Positions 1 through 8,600 of a DNA stretch of 64,000 nt are shown in pieces (positions within the stretch are counted from its first letter, which is position 1; every line of letters begins with the position of its first letter). Position numbers and translations under genes: made by a program. The notes beneath the pieces are model-generated. The model was not told the DNA's origin, made no database searches, and saw only the letters and a program-made list of their open reading frames with translations. The stretch comes from Hyphomicrobiales bacterium (lineage in GTDB: Bacteria > Pseudomonadota > Alphaproteobacteria > Rhizobiales > Rhizobiaceae): positions 62,001 to 126,000 of the forward strand of contig UBNV01000013.1 of NCBI GenBank assembly GCA_900466945.1, read 5' to 3'.

Positions 1-37
1 CTGATCCTGTTTCGGCCGCCCTGCATGGCCTTGAGAT

Positions 38-114
38 GGTCCCTTAGCTCAGCTGGATAGAGCAAGTGCCTTCTAAGCACTAGGTCGCAGGTTCGAGCCC
101 TGCAGGGATCGCCA
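38..114 (+). tRNA. tRNA-Arg (anticodon TCT)
   Basis: The stretch folds as a complete cloverleaf of 77 nt with an encoded CCA. The 7-bp acceptor stem pairs GGTCCCT with AGGGATC (one G-T). The D-arm contains AGCTCAGCTGGATAGAGC, and the anticodon stem AGTGC/GCACT encloses the loop CTTCTAA. The T-arm GCAGG-TTCGAGC-CCTGC is followed by discriminator G and CCA. The anticodon TCT reads AGA codons, which are rare in GC-rich rhizobial genomes. It stands alone, with no other RNA gene beside it. Confidence 0.97.
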
Positions 115-219
115 TCCATCTGATTTTTTCGATAATTTCCTGCTTTTCAGGGTCGTGTGCGTCGGATACCGAGCAACACGCCGCTAAACTGTCCGCGTTT
201 TCCGCCAGGTTCCAGCATT

Positions 220-250
220 GGAACAGGAACCGATGGCGCTCGCCGTTGTT
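220..250 (+). promoter_or_regulatory. Candidate EcfG-type (general stress) promoter
   Basis: A GGAAC -35 element at 226-230 is followed after 18 nt by TT (249-250, within GTT). This matches the GGAAC-N18/19-TT pattern described for the RpoE2/EcfG sigma factor of rhizobia. An overlapping inverted repeat GTTCCA-GCAT-TGGAAC lies at 209-224. The predicted start point, near 257, gives a short leader before the small secreted protein at 293. The -10 is TGTT rather than the usual CGTT, so the call is tentative. Confidence 0.3.
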
Positions 251-292
251 AACCTTCCCGTGAAGACACCGCTAACACTGGGAGTGAGACAC

Positions 293-541
293 ATGAAGAA
301 GATGCTTGCCGCCGCCGCCATCCTATCCTTGAGCCTGACAGGCGCTGCCTGGGCTCAAAGTTCCTCCGACAGTTCCGATTCTCCGGGCGGCAGCGATAGC
401 GACAGCCAGCAGGAGGGGAATGCGTCGAGCAACGAGAGTCCCAGCGACAACAGTGCCGGCGACGAGCCGCAGTGCCCACCCGGACAGAAAAGTGTGGATC
501 CTGCCGCTTTGAAGAGCGATCCGAAATGCGTCGCCGAGTAA
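293..541 (+). CDS. Small secreted Ser/Asp-rich protein
   Basis: This 82-residue protein begins with a clear Sec signal peptide: MKKM, a hydrophobic stretch at residues 5-19, and an AWA-Q cleavage site near residue 21. The mature part is low-complexity and rich in Ser, Asp and Gly (residues 22-58), then has a conserved-looking tail with two cysteines (C61, C79) and the motif CPPGQK, which could form a disulfide. The ATG at 293 follows GGGAGTGAG and starts exactly at the signal peptide; an upstream in-frame start at 218 would bury it. A strong terminator follows at 561. I do not recognise a function. It may be a periplasmic or exported stress-related protein, given the possible EcfG promoter upstream. 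Confidence 0.75.
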   Translation: MKKMLAAAAILSLSLTGAAWAQSSSDSSDSPGGSDSDSQQEGNASSNESPSDNSAGDEPQCPPGQKSVDPAALKSDPKCVAE

Positions 542-560
542 GCTGAGACGACGACATGAC

Positions 561-596
561 AACAAGGGCCGGGAGTCGATCCCGGCCCTTGTTCTT
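561..596 (+). terminator. Rho-independent terminator
   Basis: A perfect 14-bp stem (561-574 with 580-593) encloses the 5-nt loop GTCGA. The arm reads AACAAGGGCCGGGA, and TTGTTCTT falls at the 3' side. It closes the transcription unit of the small secreted protein. Its symmetry would let it act on both strands. Confidence 0.8.
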
Positions 597-699
597 ATCC
601 GATGATCTGTGCAGGGACGAGACGTAGCCGCCTTTTTGTCTCAACGCCAACCTTTCGGAAACCCTTAGGCGCGATGATGGCCCTCACGAGAGGTTAACC

Positions 700-1425
700 A
701 TGTCCAGTCGCACCGCAAATTCCCGTCGCGCACCCGCAAAGCGCCGCAAGTCGAGCCGTTCGTCCGGAGGGCAGGGGATGACCTCCTGGCTTGTCATGCT
801 CGGTCTGGTGGCTGGCGGCATCGCGCTTTACGACAACCGTGCCGCCTTACTCAAGGAGATGGCGCCGCTTCTGGCTCGCGATAAGCCGGCTGTGTCCCGT
901 ACCGAGGCAACGGCAGAGCCTCGCCGCGAGCGCGAGAAGAGCCAGGCTGCAAGGCCAGCCTTGAACAGCGGAAAGACGCCCGTGCCGCCCGCCGCGGTCG
1001 GCGTGACCAAGGCCGCAGTCCCGGCCACCAAGCCACCCGTCGCGGTAGCCGGACTGCTCACGGGCGAAAACTTCTCCGGCAAGTTCTATTTCTGTGGCAC
1101 GTCTGGCCTCGACAACTGCGTCATGAGTGGTGACACCTTCTGGTACAAGAAGACAAAAGTCGTGCTGGCAGACATTGCTGCGCCCCGCACCGACGGCGCG
1201 GCCTGCCAGCAGGAGCGCGATCGGGGGTTTGCCGCCAAGGTCAGATTGAAGTATTTGCTGAGTTCCGGCCGTTTCGATCTCGAGACGTTGAAGACCGCTG
1301 GTCCAGGAGCCGCGCCCAGCATCTTGCGTGTCGCGACCCGCGACGGCCGTTCGCTGGGATCAATCCTCGTATCCGAAGGGCTCGCAAAACCGCGCATGGC
1401 ACGGCAGCAAAGCTGGTGTCCTTGA
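700..1425 (+). CDS. Membrane-anchored SNase-like (thermonuclease-fold) protein, probably inactive
   Basis: This 241-residue protein has a very basic N-terminus (residues 1-25, Arg/Lys/Ser rich), one membrane segment (about residues 28-45) and an Ala/Pro-rich linker to about residue 125. The C-terminal domain (about 128-241) resembles the staphylococcal nuclease fold. It has the order FxFCGT, a strand like VVLADIAAPRTDGAAC, an ERDRGFAAKVRLKYLL helix and a final GRSLGSILVSEGLAK segment. The active-site Arg and Glu that precede and follow the usual DAPE motif are replaced (V and R here), so I infer loss of nuclease activity. Four cysteines in the domain could form disulfides in the periplasm. 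It converges on aapP with a shared terminator between them. Confidence 0.75.
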   Translation: MSSRTANSRRAPAKRRKSSRSSGGQGMTSWLVMLGLVAGGIALYDNRAALLKEMAPLLARDKPAVSRTEATAEPRREREKSQAARPALNSGKTPVPPAAVGVTKAAVPATKPPVAVAGLLTGENFSGKFYFCGTSGLDNCVMSGDTFWYKKTKVVLADIAAPRTDGAACQQERDRGFAAKVRLKYLLSSGRFDLETLKTAGPGAAPSILRVATRDGRSLGSILVSEGLAKPRMARQQSWCP

Positions 1426-1453
1426 GATCCGTTCGATGAGACCCTGAAATTGC

Positions 1454-1487
1454 AAGAGCCCGCCGCGGAGATCGCGGCGGGCTCTTT
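1454..1487. terminator. Bidirectional terminator between convergent genes
   Basis: A perfect 13-bp stem, AAGAGCCCGCCGC (1454-1466) with its complement at 1474-1486, has a 7-nt loop. It lies between the stops of the SNase-like gene (+) and aapP (-). The A/T-bearing ends allow it to work in both directions. Confidence 0.75.
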
Positions 1488-1509
1488 GAGCAATCGCTCC
1501 TGGCCAGTC

Positions 1510-2283
1510 TCAGTGCAGGATCTGGCTGAGGAAGAGCTTGGTGCGCTCGTGCTGCGGATTGTCGAAGAACTCGGCCGGCGAGTTCTGCTCGACGATCTGG
1601 CCCTGGTCCATGAAGATGACGCGGTCGGCAACCTGGCGGGCAAAGCCCATTTCATGCGTGACGCAGATCATGGTCATGCCTTCTTCGGCGAGACCCACCA
1701 TGGTGTCGAGCACTTCCTTGACCATTTCCGGGTCGAGAGCCGAGGTCGGCTCGTCGAACAGCATGATCTTCGGCTTCATGCAGAGCGCACGGGCAATCGC
1801 CACGCGCTGCTGCTGGCCGCCGGAGAGCTGACCGGGATATTTGTTGGCCTGCTCCGGGATCTTGACGCGCTGCAGGAAGTGCATCGCTATCTCTTCGGCA
1901 TCCTTCTTCGGCATCTTGCGCACCCAGATCGGGGCAAGCGTGCAGTTTTCCAGGATGGTGAGGTGCGGGAAAAGGTTGAAGTGCTGGAAGACCATGCCGA
2001 CTTCGCGCCGAACTTCGTCGATCTTCTTCAGGTCGCTCGTCAGTTCGATGCTGTCCACCAGGATGTTGCCGGTCTGGTGTTCTTCTAGGCGGTTGATGCA
2101 GCGGATCATTGTCGATTTGCCGGATCCGGATGGTCCGGCCACGACGATGCGTTCGCCCTTCATCACCTTGAGGTTGATGTCCCGCAGCACATGGAAATCA
2201 CCGTACCACTTGTTCATGTTGATCAGTTCGACCGCAACGTCGGTGCCCGACACGGTCTTCTTAGCGGAATTGGCGTCAGCCAT
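1510..2283 (-). CDS. aapP: General L-amino acid ABC transporter ATP-binding protein AapP
   Basis: This 257-residue protein is the ATPase of the polar/general amino-acid uptake system (AapJQMP), which imports a broad range of L-amino acids across the inner membrane in rhizobia. It has Walker [10 protein letters not shown] (residues 50-58), a Q-loop near residue 100 (VFQHFNLFP), the signature LSGGQQQR (153-160), Walker [14 protein letters not shown] (173-185) and the switch histidine in VTHEMGFA. Length and motifs are those of the HisP/GlnQ type. It is the last gene of the operon: aapM ends 17 nt before it. A bidirectional terminator follows. Confidence 0.95.
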   Translation of the reverse strand: MADANSAKKTVSGTDVAVELINMNKWYGDFHVLRDINLKVMKGERIVVAGPSGSGKSTMIRCINRLEEHQTGNILVDSIELTSDLKKIDEVRREVGMVFQHFNLFPHLTILENCTLAPIWVRKMPKKDAEEIAMHFLQRVKIPEQANKYPGQLSGGQQQRVAIARALCMKPKIMLFDEPTSALDPEMVKEVLDTMVGLAEEGMTMICVTHEMGFARQVADRVIFMDQGQIVEQNSPAEFFDNPQHERTKLFLSQILH

Positions 2284-2300
2284 TGTTGTTCCCCTTGTTC

Positions 2301-3452
2301 TTAACGCTTGTGACCGGTGTCGAGGTGCCGCTCCATGAAGGCGGAGTAGCGCGACATGCCGAAGCAGAAGATCCAGAATACGAAGCCGGCGAAGATCAGA
2401 CCCGTGAGCGGTGTCACGGGTGTGGCCCAGGTGGCGTCGGTGAAGTTGAGACGGACGATGCCGAGAAGGTCGAACATGCCGATGATCGACACGAGCGAGG
2501 TATCCTTGAACAGTCCGATGAAGGTGTTGACGATGCCCGGAATGACCAGCTTGATCGCCTGCGGCAAGATGATCAGGCGGACCTTCTGCCAGTAGGAGAG
2601 GCCGAGTGAATCCGCGCCTTCATACTGTCCCTTCGGGATGGCCTGCAGACCGCCGCGCACCACTTCCGCCATGTAAGCGGAGGCGAAGAGCGACACGCCG
2701 ACCAGCGCGCGCAGGAAGTTGTCGATCGTCCATCCCGTCGGCATGAAGAGCGGCAGCATCACGTTGGCCATGAACAGCACGGTGATCAGCGGAACGCCAC
2801 GCACCACTTCGATGAAGACGACGCAGATCATCTTGATGACAGGCATGTCCGACCGGCGGCCGAGGGCGAGCAGGATGCCGAGCGGCAGCGATACGGCAAT
2901 GCCGACGAAAGACAGGATCAGCGTCACCATCAGGCCGCCCCAGAGCGGGGTTTCCACTTCCGAAAGCCCGAATCCGCCATGCAGCAGGAAGAAGGCGACG
3001 ATCGGGAAGATGACGAAGAGCAGGAGCGCGTTCAGACCCTTGCGCGGTGCCTTCGGGATGAGCATCGGCACCAGGAGCGCCACGAACATGACCCAGACGA
3101 GAATGACGCGCCAGCGTTCGTCCAGCGGGTAGCGTCCGAAGATGAACTGCGAGAAGCGGCTCTCGACAAAGGCCCAGCAGGCGCCTTTCCAGCCATCCGG
3201 CTGGATCCCGCCCTGCGCGAGTGTGGCACAGACTGATCGATCGGCGCCGAACCAGGCGGCATCGAAGAACAGGAAGTTCAGCGCACCCGGCAAGATGAGG
3301 GCGAGCACCCCAAGACCAAGGAGCGTAAGGATGACGTCCTTGGGTGTCGCGAGCAGGTTCTTTCTGATCCATCCCCCAACGCTCCCTTCGGAAGTGGGGG
3401 CGGGAAGGGGAGCCAGCATTTCCTGGCGAACATAAGTTACGTCTTGTGCCAT
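2301..3452 (-). CDS. aapM: General L-amino acid ABC transporter permease AapM
   Basis: This 383-residue inner-membrane permease has about eight hydrophobic segments. A soluble stretch after the first membrane span (around residues 60-100, with two Cys) is typical of the AapM/BztC type, and a C-terminal MetI-like permease domain carries the EAA-type loop ([22 protein letters not shown]). It pairs with AapQ to form the channel used by AapP. I chose the ATG at 3452, two bases after the aapQ stop. A TTG two codons upstream overlaps that stop and could also be used, so translation is probably coupled. Confidence 0.93.
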   Translation of the reverse strand: MAQDVTYVRQEMLAPLPAPTSEGSVGGWIRKNLLATPKDVILTLLGLGVLALILPGALNFLFFDAAWFGADRSVCATLAQGGIQPDGWKGACWAFVESRFSQFIFGRYPLDERWRVILVWVMFVALLVPMLIPKAPRKGLNALLLFVIFPIVAFFLLHGGFGLSEVETPLWGGLMVTLILSFVGIAVSLPLGILLALGRRSDMPVIKMICVVFIEVVRGVPLITVLFMANVMLPLFMPTGWTIDNFLRALVGVSLFASAYMAEVVRGGLQAIPKGQYEGADSLGLSYWQKVRLIILPQAIKLVIPGIVNTFIGLFKDTSLVSIIGMFDLLGIVRLNFTDATWATPVTPLTGLIFAGFVFWIFCFGMSRYSAFMERHLDTGHKR

Positions 3453-3454
3453 GA

Positions 3455-4648
3455 TCAACGCTCCACCAGGGCCATCTTGGCATTGAACCAGTTCATGAAG
3501 AGCGAGGTTATGATGCTGATGGAGAGATAGACGATGAGCCAGATCGAGACGATCTCGATAGCCTGGCCGGTCTGGTTCATGGTGGTGCCGCCCGTCGATA
3601 CCAGTTCCGGAAAGCCGACGGCGACCCCGAGCGAGGAGTTCTTCGTCAGGTTCAGATACTGGCTGGTAAGCGGCGGGATGATGATTCGCATAGCCTGCGG
3701 CACGACCACGAGGCGCGTCGTGGTGGAAGGCTGCAGTCCGAGTGCCGATGCAGCCTCAGTCTGACCCTTCGACACGCCCTTGATGCCGGCGCGGATGATT
3801 TCCGCGATGAAGGCGGCCGTGTAGAAGGACAGCGCGAGATAGAGCGCCACGAATTCAGGGGCGATGACGGCGCCGCCCGACATGTTGAAGCGGCTGGCAA
3901 CAGGGTAGTCGAAGGTCAGCGGTGCGCCGACCGCGAGAAAGGCGAGAATCGGCAGGCCGATGATCAGACCGGCAGCGACCCGGCCGGTCGGGAAGATCTG
4001 GCCCGTCTTCATCTGGCGCGCCTTGGCCCAGCGGGCAACGACGATCGCAGCAATGATCCCGACGACAAGGGCGATCGGGATGACGATCGAACCTTCACCC
4101 CAAAGCGGCTTCGGAAAGGCGAGGCCACGATTGTTGAGGAAAGTCGAAAACGGCAGTTCGAGCGAATCCCGCGGCTGCGGCAGGGTCGCCAGGACACCGG
4201 AATACCAGAAGAAGATGACCAGCAGCGGTGGGATGTTGCGGAAAGCCTCCACATAGACCGTGCAGAGCTTGGCGATCAGCCAGTTCCGCGACAGTCGACC
4301 GATCCCGATGATGAAGCCGATGATGGTCGCGGTGATGATGCCGGTCACGGCGACCAGAAGTGTGTTCAAGAGGCCGACAAGAATGGCGCGTCCATAGGTC
4401 GAGTCCGACGTATAGGCGATGAGGCTCTGGCCGATGTCGAAGCCGGCGCGGCCCTTGAGGAAATCATAGCCCGAGGCGGTGTTGCTTCGAGCGAGGTTTT
4501 CGATGGTGTTGTTCGCAATGGTCCAGACGATAAACGTCATGATGGCGATCGTAGCGACCTGAAAGAAGATGGATCTTGCTTTCGGATCGTAGATCAGCGA
4601 GCCAAAGCTCTGCCCACCGGCAGGCAAACTGGTGGCGTGATCTGTCAT
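3455..4648 (-). CDS. aapQ: General L-amino acid ABC transporter permease AapQ
   Basis: This 397-residue partner permease of AapM has about eight hydrophobic segments and a C-terminal permease domain. The EAA-type loop [22 protein letters not shown] is followed by the [20 protein letters not shown] segment shared by this family. The N-terminal half has an extended periplasmic loop, as is usual for AapQ/BztB. The ATG at 4648 follows a 167-nt gap after aapJ that holds a GC-rich hairpin. This suggests one transcript with aapJ made in excess over the membrane genes. Confidence 0.93.
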   Translation of the reverse strand: MTDHATSLPAGGQSFGSLIYDPKARSIFFQVATIAIMTFIVWTIANNTIENLARSNTASGYDFLKGRAGFDIGQSLIAYTSDSTYGRAILVGLLNTLLVAVTGIITATIIGFIIGIGRLSRNWLIAKLCTVYVEAFRNIPPLLVIFFWYSGVLATLPQPRDSLELPFSTFLNNRGLAFPKPLWGEGSIVIPIALVVGIIAAIVVARWAKARQMKTGQIFPTGRVAAGLIIGLPILAFLAVGAPLTFDYPVASRFNMSGGAVIAPEFVALYLALSFYTAAFIAEIIRAGIKGVSKGQTEAASALGLQPSTTTRLVVVPQAMRIIIPPLTSQYLNLTKNSSLGVAVGFPELVSTGGTTMNQTGQAIEIVSIWLIVYLSISIITSLFMNWFNAKMALVER

Positions 4649-4776
4649 GCTGTGCCAAATCCCCGAGGCTTCTTTGAGCCCTAAACTGTTATTGTTTTTT
4701 CAAGACAGCCGGCATTCTCTGATGTCGCTGCTGACCACAGCGTGCGTGCCGGTCTGAACACGTGGTCCTGATATGC

Positions 4777-4800
4777 GCGAGGCGGCTTTCGCCGCCTCGC
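4777..4800 (-). promoter_or_regulatory. Intercistronic hairpin aapJ-aapQ
   Basis: A perfect 10-bp GC-rich stem, GCGAGGCGGC (4777-4786) with 4791-4800, has a TTTC tetraloop. It begins 15 nt after the aapJ stop on the minus strand. There is no T-run behind it, so it is more likely a partial terminator or an RNA-stabilising element than a full stop. Such hairpins commonly follow binding-protein genes and raise their expression over that of the permeases. Confidence 0.6.
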
Positions 4801-4815
4801 AAAGTCAGCCAGGTC

Positions 4816-5844
4816 TTAGCGGACCGGCGGTGCGTACTGCAGGCCGCCCTTGGTCCACAGCGCGTTCACGCCGCGCTCGATCTTGAGCGGGGTGCTCGCA
4901 CCGATGTTGCGCTCGAACACTTCACCGTAGTTACCGACGCCCTTGATGATGTTGTAGGCCCAATCATTGGTCAGACCGAGGTCGGTACCGATCTTGGTGT
5001 CAGCTTCAACGCCCAGAAAGCGCTTGATGTCAGGGTTGGTCGAGGTCGACTTGATCTCGTCGACATTGGCCTGGGTGATGCCGAATTCTTCGGCCTGGAC
5101 CAGAGCGTAATGCGTCCACGAAACGATGTCGAACCACTGGTCGTCACCCTGGCGAACGGCCGGGCCAAGCGGCTCCTTCGAGATGATTTCCGGCAGAATG
5201 ACGTGATCGTCCGGGTTGGTGAGCGTCAGACGCAGCGAATACAGGCCCGACTGGTCGGTCGTGTAGACGTCGCAACGGCCGGCCTGATAGGCGGCGTTCA
5301 CTTCTTCGAGCTTTTCGAAAACGACCGGCTTGTATTCGAGGTTGTTGGCCTGGAAATAATCGGCGAGGTTCAGTTCGGTCGTGGTGCCGGACTGGACGCA
5401 GACGGCAGCGCCCGACAGTTCGAGAGCCGACTTGACGTTCAGGCCCTTGGTGACCATGAAGCCCTGGCCGTCATAGTAGTTGACGGTGCGGAAGTTGAAG
5501 CCGAGTGCGGTGTCGCGGCTGATGGTCCAGGTGGTGTTACGGGCGAGCATGTCGACTTCGCCGGACTGCAGGGCCGTGAAGCGGCTCTGAGCAGTAGTCG
5601 GCGTGTACTTGACCTTCGTGGCATCGCCGAAGACGGCGGCAGCAACGGCCTTGCAGTAGTCGACGTCGAAGCCGGTCCAGTTGCCGGCGGCGTCCGGCGA
5701 TGCGAAGCCGGCGAGACCCGTGTTCACGCCGCACTGGACGAAACCCTTGGCCTTCACGTCATCGAGCACGGCAGCGGAAGCTGCGGACGCGCCAAAACCC
5801 AGGACCGCAGCGCCAATGGCGGCTGACAGGAACTTGTTGTTCAT
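4816..5844 (-). CDS. aapJ: General L-amino acid ABC transporter substrate-binding protein AapJ
   Basis: This 342-residue periplasmic binding protein starts with a Sec signal peptide (MNNKFLSAAIG, cleavage after ASAASA near residue 22). The mature protein is a type II solute-binding fold of the general amino-acid group: VLDDVKAKGFVQCGVNTGLAGFA, then a GFDVDYCKAVAAAVFGD segment and a C-terminal GEVFERNIG region. Four cysteines are typical of AapJ/BztA. The ATG at 5844 opens the signal peptide and follows AAAGGTTGGG; a TTG three codons upstream is less likely. It is the first gene of the aapJQMP operon, and its promoter region is shared with divergent metC. Confidence 0.95.
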   Translation of the reverse strand: MNNKFLSAAIGAAVLGFGASAASAAVLDDVKAKGFVQCGVNTGLAGFASPDAAGNWTGFDVDYCKAVAAAVFGDATKVKYTPTTAQSRFTALQSGEVDMLARNTTWTISRDTALGFNFRTVNYYDGQGFMVTKGLNVKSALELSGAAVCVQSGTTTELNLADYFQANNLEYKPVVFEKLEEVNAAYQAGRCDVYTTDQSGLYSLRLTLTNPDDHVILPEIISKEPLGPAVRQGDDQWFDIVSWTHYALVQAEEFGITQANVDEIKSTSTNPDIKRFLGVEADTKIGTDLGLTNDWAYNIIKGVGNYGEVFERNIGASTPLKIERGVNALWTKGGLQYAPPVR

Positions 5845-5944
5845 TTTTCCCAACCTTTTTTCTCTTGTTGTATGCCAGCGACGGCCTGCTGCCCAAATCT
5901 AGCAGCGCGCGTCGGCTCACGGCCTCCCGGTGCGAGCCTTCATA

Positions 5945-5973
5945 TCTCAGTCGCAAAAGCTTGCAGGGTCAAG
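5945..5973 (-). promoter_or_regulatory. Possible aapJ promoter
   Basis: On the minus strand CTTGAC (5968-5973) is followed after 17 nt by CTGAGA, with ATAT directly behind it. This resembles the alphaproteobacterial housekeeping pattern CTTGAC-N17-CTATAT only at the -35. It would leave a leader of roughly 95 nt before the aapJ start. Confidence 0.3.
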
Positions 5974-6002
5974 TCTTTATGCCGCAGATTGGCCACAAAA
6001 GC

Positions 6003-6021
6003 GCGAATTTGCCAAATTCGC
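6003..6021. repeat. Inverted repeat, possible operator
   Basis: GCGAATTT-GCC-AAATTCGC is an exact 8-bp inverted repeat with a 3-bp centre in the aapJ-metC divergent region. It lies upstream of the likely aapJ promoter and about 180 bp before metC. The symmetry and placement suit a dimeric regulator, but I cannot assign one. Confidence 0.45.
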
Positions 6022-6201
6022 CCTCCAAATAGGCAAAAGTGTGTGGTTTTTAGCCCGAAGTGATGAAAACAGCGCCTTTTTGACTGTTCTGATATGCGTG
6101 AACTGCAAGACATGCGCTTCAGATCACGGCATTGTGCAACTTGACCAGCTCCGTCTCAAGCGCGAAAACCACCGCATCCGAGCGTGAGGAATCGCAAATC
6201 C

Positions 6202-7392
6202 ATGAGCAAATCGAAAGACTGGCTGGCCGCCGCCGGCACCGACACGAAACTGTGCCATATCGGCTATGTTCCGACTGATTATCACGGCTTTGTAAATCCG
6301 CCTGTCGTTCACGCCTCTACAGTGCTCTTTCCCAATGCGCGGGCGATGGAAACGCGCTCGCAGCCTTATACTTACGGCACCCGTGGCACGCCGACCACAG
6401 ATGCCCTGTGCCACGCAATCGATGCGCTTGAAGGCTCGGCCGGCACGATATTGGTTCCGTCGGGTCTCGCTGCGATCACCGTGCCCTTCCTCGCCTTCCT
6501 TTCGGCGGGCGACCACGCGCTCATCGTCGATTCTGTTTACTCGCCCTGCCGCCACTTCTGCGACACGATGCTGACCCGGCTTGGCGTCGAGGTAGAATAT
6601 TACGATCCGGAGATTGGCGCCGACATCGAGCGACTGATCCGGCCGAACACGAAACTCGTGCACACCGAAGCGCCCGGCTCTAACACGATGGAGATGCAGG
6701 ATATTCGCGCCATCTCCGACGCGGCGCATAAACACGGCTGCGTGGTGACCATCGACAACACCTGGGCGACGCCTCTTTACTTCAAGGCGCTCGACTTCGG
6801 CGCTGACGTGACCATTCACGCGGCGACCAAATACCCCTCGGGCCATTCGGACATCCTGATGGGCACCGTTTCGGCCAATGCGAAACATTGGCCGGTGCTG
6901 AAGGAAGCCAACATCACGCTCGGCATCTGCGGCGCGCCTGACGACAGTTACCAGATCCTGCGCGGTCTGCGCACCATGGGGCTGCGCCTCGAGCACCACT
7001 ACAAGAGTGCGCTCTCTGTTGCCCGCTGGCTTGAGGCCCGCGATGATGTGGCGCGTGTGTTGCATCCGGCGCTCGAGAGCTTCCCGGGTCACGTGTTGTG
7101 GAAGCGCGACTTCAAGGGTGCCAGCGGTGTCTTTTCCTTCGTCCTGCCTGCGCCGTCGCCGGAGAAGATCAAGCCGAAGGCGCATGCCTTCCTCGACGCG
7201 CTACAGATCTTCGGCCTGGGCTGGTCCTGGGGTGGCTATGAAAGCTTGGCGGTGCACGTCAATCTGGATGACCGAAAGATCCGCAAGGGCCCGACCGATG
7301 GCGCCGTGATCCGCCTGCAGATCGGCCTCGAGAATGTCGAGGACATCATGGCCGATCTGGACCGCGGCTTTGTTGCGGCCGCAGCCGCCTGA
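6202..7392 (+). CDS. metC: Cystathionine beta-lyase
   Basis: This 396-residue PLP enzyme of the Cys/Met metabolism family cleaves cystathionine to homocysteine, ammonia and pyruvate in methionine synthesis. The fold landmarks are the cofactor-binding PSGLAA (86-91), the Asp that contacts the pyridine nitrogen in TIDNTWATPLY (D185), and the Schiff-base lysine in HAATKYPSGHSD (K210). The C-terminal GWSWGGYESL motif is typical of the MetC subgroup. I chose the ATG at 6202, which follows GTGAGGA; a GTG six codons upstream overlaps that ribosome site. It is divergent from aapJ, an order seen in other Rhizobiaceae. Confidence 0.93.
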   Translation: MSKSKDWLAAAGTDTKLCHIGYVPTDYHGFVNPPVVHASTVLFPNARAMETRSQPYTYGTRGTPTTDALCHAIDALEGSAGTILVPSGLAAITVPFLAFLSAGDHALIVDSVYSPCRHFCDTMLTRLGVEVEYYDPEIGADIERLIRPNTKLVHTEAPGSNTMEMQDIRAISDAAHKHGCVVTIDNTWATPLYFKALDFGADVTIHAATKYPSGHSDILMGTVSANAKHWPVLKEANITLGICGAPDDSYQILRGLRTMGLRLEHHYKSALSVARWLEARDDVARVLHPALESFPGHVLWKRDFKGASGVFSFVLPAPSPEKIKPKAHAFLDALQIFGLGWSWGGYESLAVHVNLDDRKIRKGPTDGAVIRLQIGLENVEDIMADLDRGFVAAAAA

Positions 7393-7408
7393 CATTCAGG
7401 GGCTGCTT

Positions 7409-8572
7409 TCAGTCGCCGATCCGATAGCCGTAGAGCCAGTCGAGATCGGCGGCGAGCTTTTCCGGTGGCCGCAGCGACAGCACGATATCGCGTCCCATCC
7501 TGAATGGTCCGCGGGCGTGATAGGCGAAGCGGTTGAAATCACCGCGCGCCTTGACCCGTGCGGCACGCGCCTTGCGATCGGTCGCAAAACTCGCGAGCGC
7601 TGAGGGCAGGGGTGAGCGTGCGACGTGGGCCGCGAGCGAAAACGCGTCCTCGATGGCCATCGCTGCCCCCTGGGCGGAGAATGGCATCATCGCGTGTGCC
7701 GCATCACCGATCAGCACGGTATCCCGACCATTGTGCCAATTGCCGTCCGAAGCCTGGTAAAGCGGCCAGAAGGTCGGCTTTTCCGCGCCGGCGAGAATTG
7801 TCCTGATGTCGCGATGCCAGCCTGAGAATTGTTCGAGCAGCATGGCCCGCCGCGCTGCATCCGCATCGATCGCCCAGCTCTCGTCGCTCCTCGTGCCGGC
7901 GGCGATCGCCACGAGATTGAAACCGTCGATTTCCTTCAGCGGATAGCTGACGAGATGTGCCTTGGCGCCAAGATAGGCGGTCACTCCGTTTCGCGACAGA
8001 AACGCGGGGGCCGCATCCCGGGTGATGGTGAAGCGCCAGGCGATGTTGCCGGAGAAGCTGACGCTGGGGCTGCCGGCGACGGCCTCCCGGGCGACCGACC
8101 AGGCACCATCGGCACCAATGACGAGGTCCGGCTTTCGATCAGTGATCGAGGCCAGCGCATCAGACCCGATTCCCTGAACGCGTTGGCCTAGATGCAGGCG
8201 GCAGAGAGGCTGATTGAGCGCGGCGCGCAGCAGGCCCTGCTGCAGCGTCGAGCGATGCAGGACGCCATAGGGGTGGCCCCAGCGCTTCCGAGCGAAGTCA
8301 CCGGCAGGAACTTCGGCGAGGTGCCTGAGATCTTTGCCGGAGACGAGGCTGATGGAGTGCGGTTCGAACCAGTGGCGTTCGAGTTCGGCAAGCACACCGA
8401 GGGAATCGAGCACCCGCGTGGCATTCGGTGAGAGCTGCAGACCCGCGCCGACCTCCCCCAGCTGTGGCGCCTGCTCGATAATGTCGGATGAAATGCCCTT
8501 TCGTGCGAGGGAAAGGGCAGCCGTCAGGCCTGCCACCCCGGCTCCGACGATGGCGGCGTGCTTGATGGACAT
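7409..8572 (-). CDS. FAD-dependent monooxygenase (UbiH / salicylate hydroxylase type)
   Basis: This 387-residue class A flavoprotein monooxygenase has an N-terminal dinucleotide-binding GAGVAGLTAALSLARKG motif (residues 11-27). It also has a DG-type motif in DLVIGADGAWS and the second FAD motif GDAAHAMMPFSAQGAAMAIED near residue 285. The family uses NAD(P)H and O2 to hydroxylate aromatic rings. The sequence resembles proteins annotated as salicylate 1-monooxygenase, but the substrate cannot be read from it and no catabolic partner genes are adjacent. It converges on metC with a 16-bp gap. Confidence 0.85.
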   Translation of the reverse strand: MSIKHAAIVGAGVAGLTAALSLARKGISSDIIEQAPQLGEVGAGLQLSPNATRVLDSLGVLAELERHWFEPHSISLVSGKDLRHLAEVPAGDFARKRWGHPYGVLHRSTLQQGLLRAALNQPLCRLHLGQRVQGIGSDALASITDRKPDLVIGADGAWSVAREAVAGSPSVSFSGNIAWRFTITRDAAPAFLSRNGVTAYLGAKAHLVSYPLKEIDGFNLVAIAAGTRSDESWAIDADAARRAMLLEQFSGWHRDIRTILAGAEKPTFWPLYQASDGNWHNGRDTVLIGDAAHAMMPFSAQGAAMAIEDAFSLAAHVARSPLPSALASFATDRKARAARVKARGDFNRFAYHARGPFRMGRDIVLSLRPPEKLAADLDWLYGYRIGD

Positions 8573-8600
8573 GGGAGTTATGCCAATCGTGACGCTGGGG

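Larger units (their letters stand above)
5845..6201. other. Divergent intergenic region aapJ / metC
   Basis: This 357-bp stretch holds no gene I can support; the short reading frames in it lack ribosome sites and family features. It must hold the promoters for aapJ (leftward) and metC (rightward). A perfect inverted repeat lies at 6003-6021. The centre (about 5985-6085) is AT-richer than its surroundings. I looked for a SAM-II type riboswitch ahead of metC and did not recognise one. Confidence 0.6.

Noticed and set aside
6124-7185. A 353-codon minus-strand frame opposite metC
   Set aside because: It is fully antisense to a confidently identified gene and has no ribosome site.
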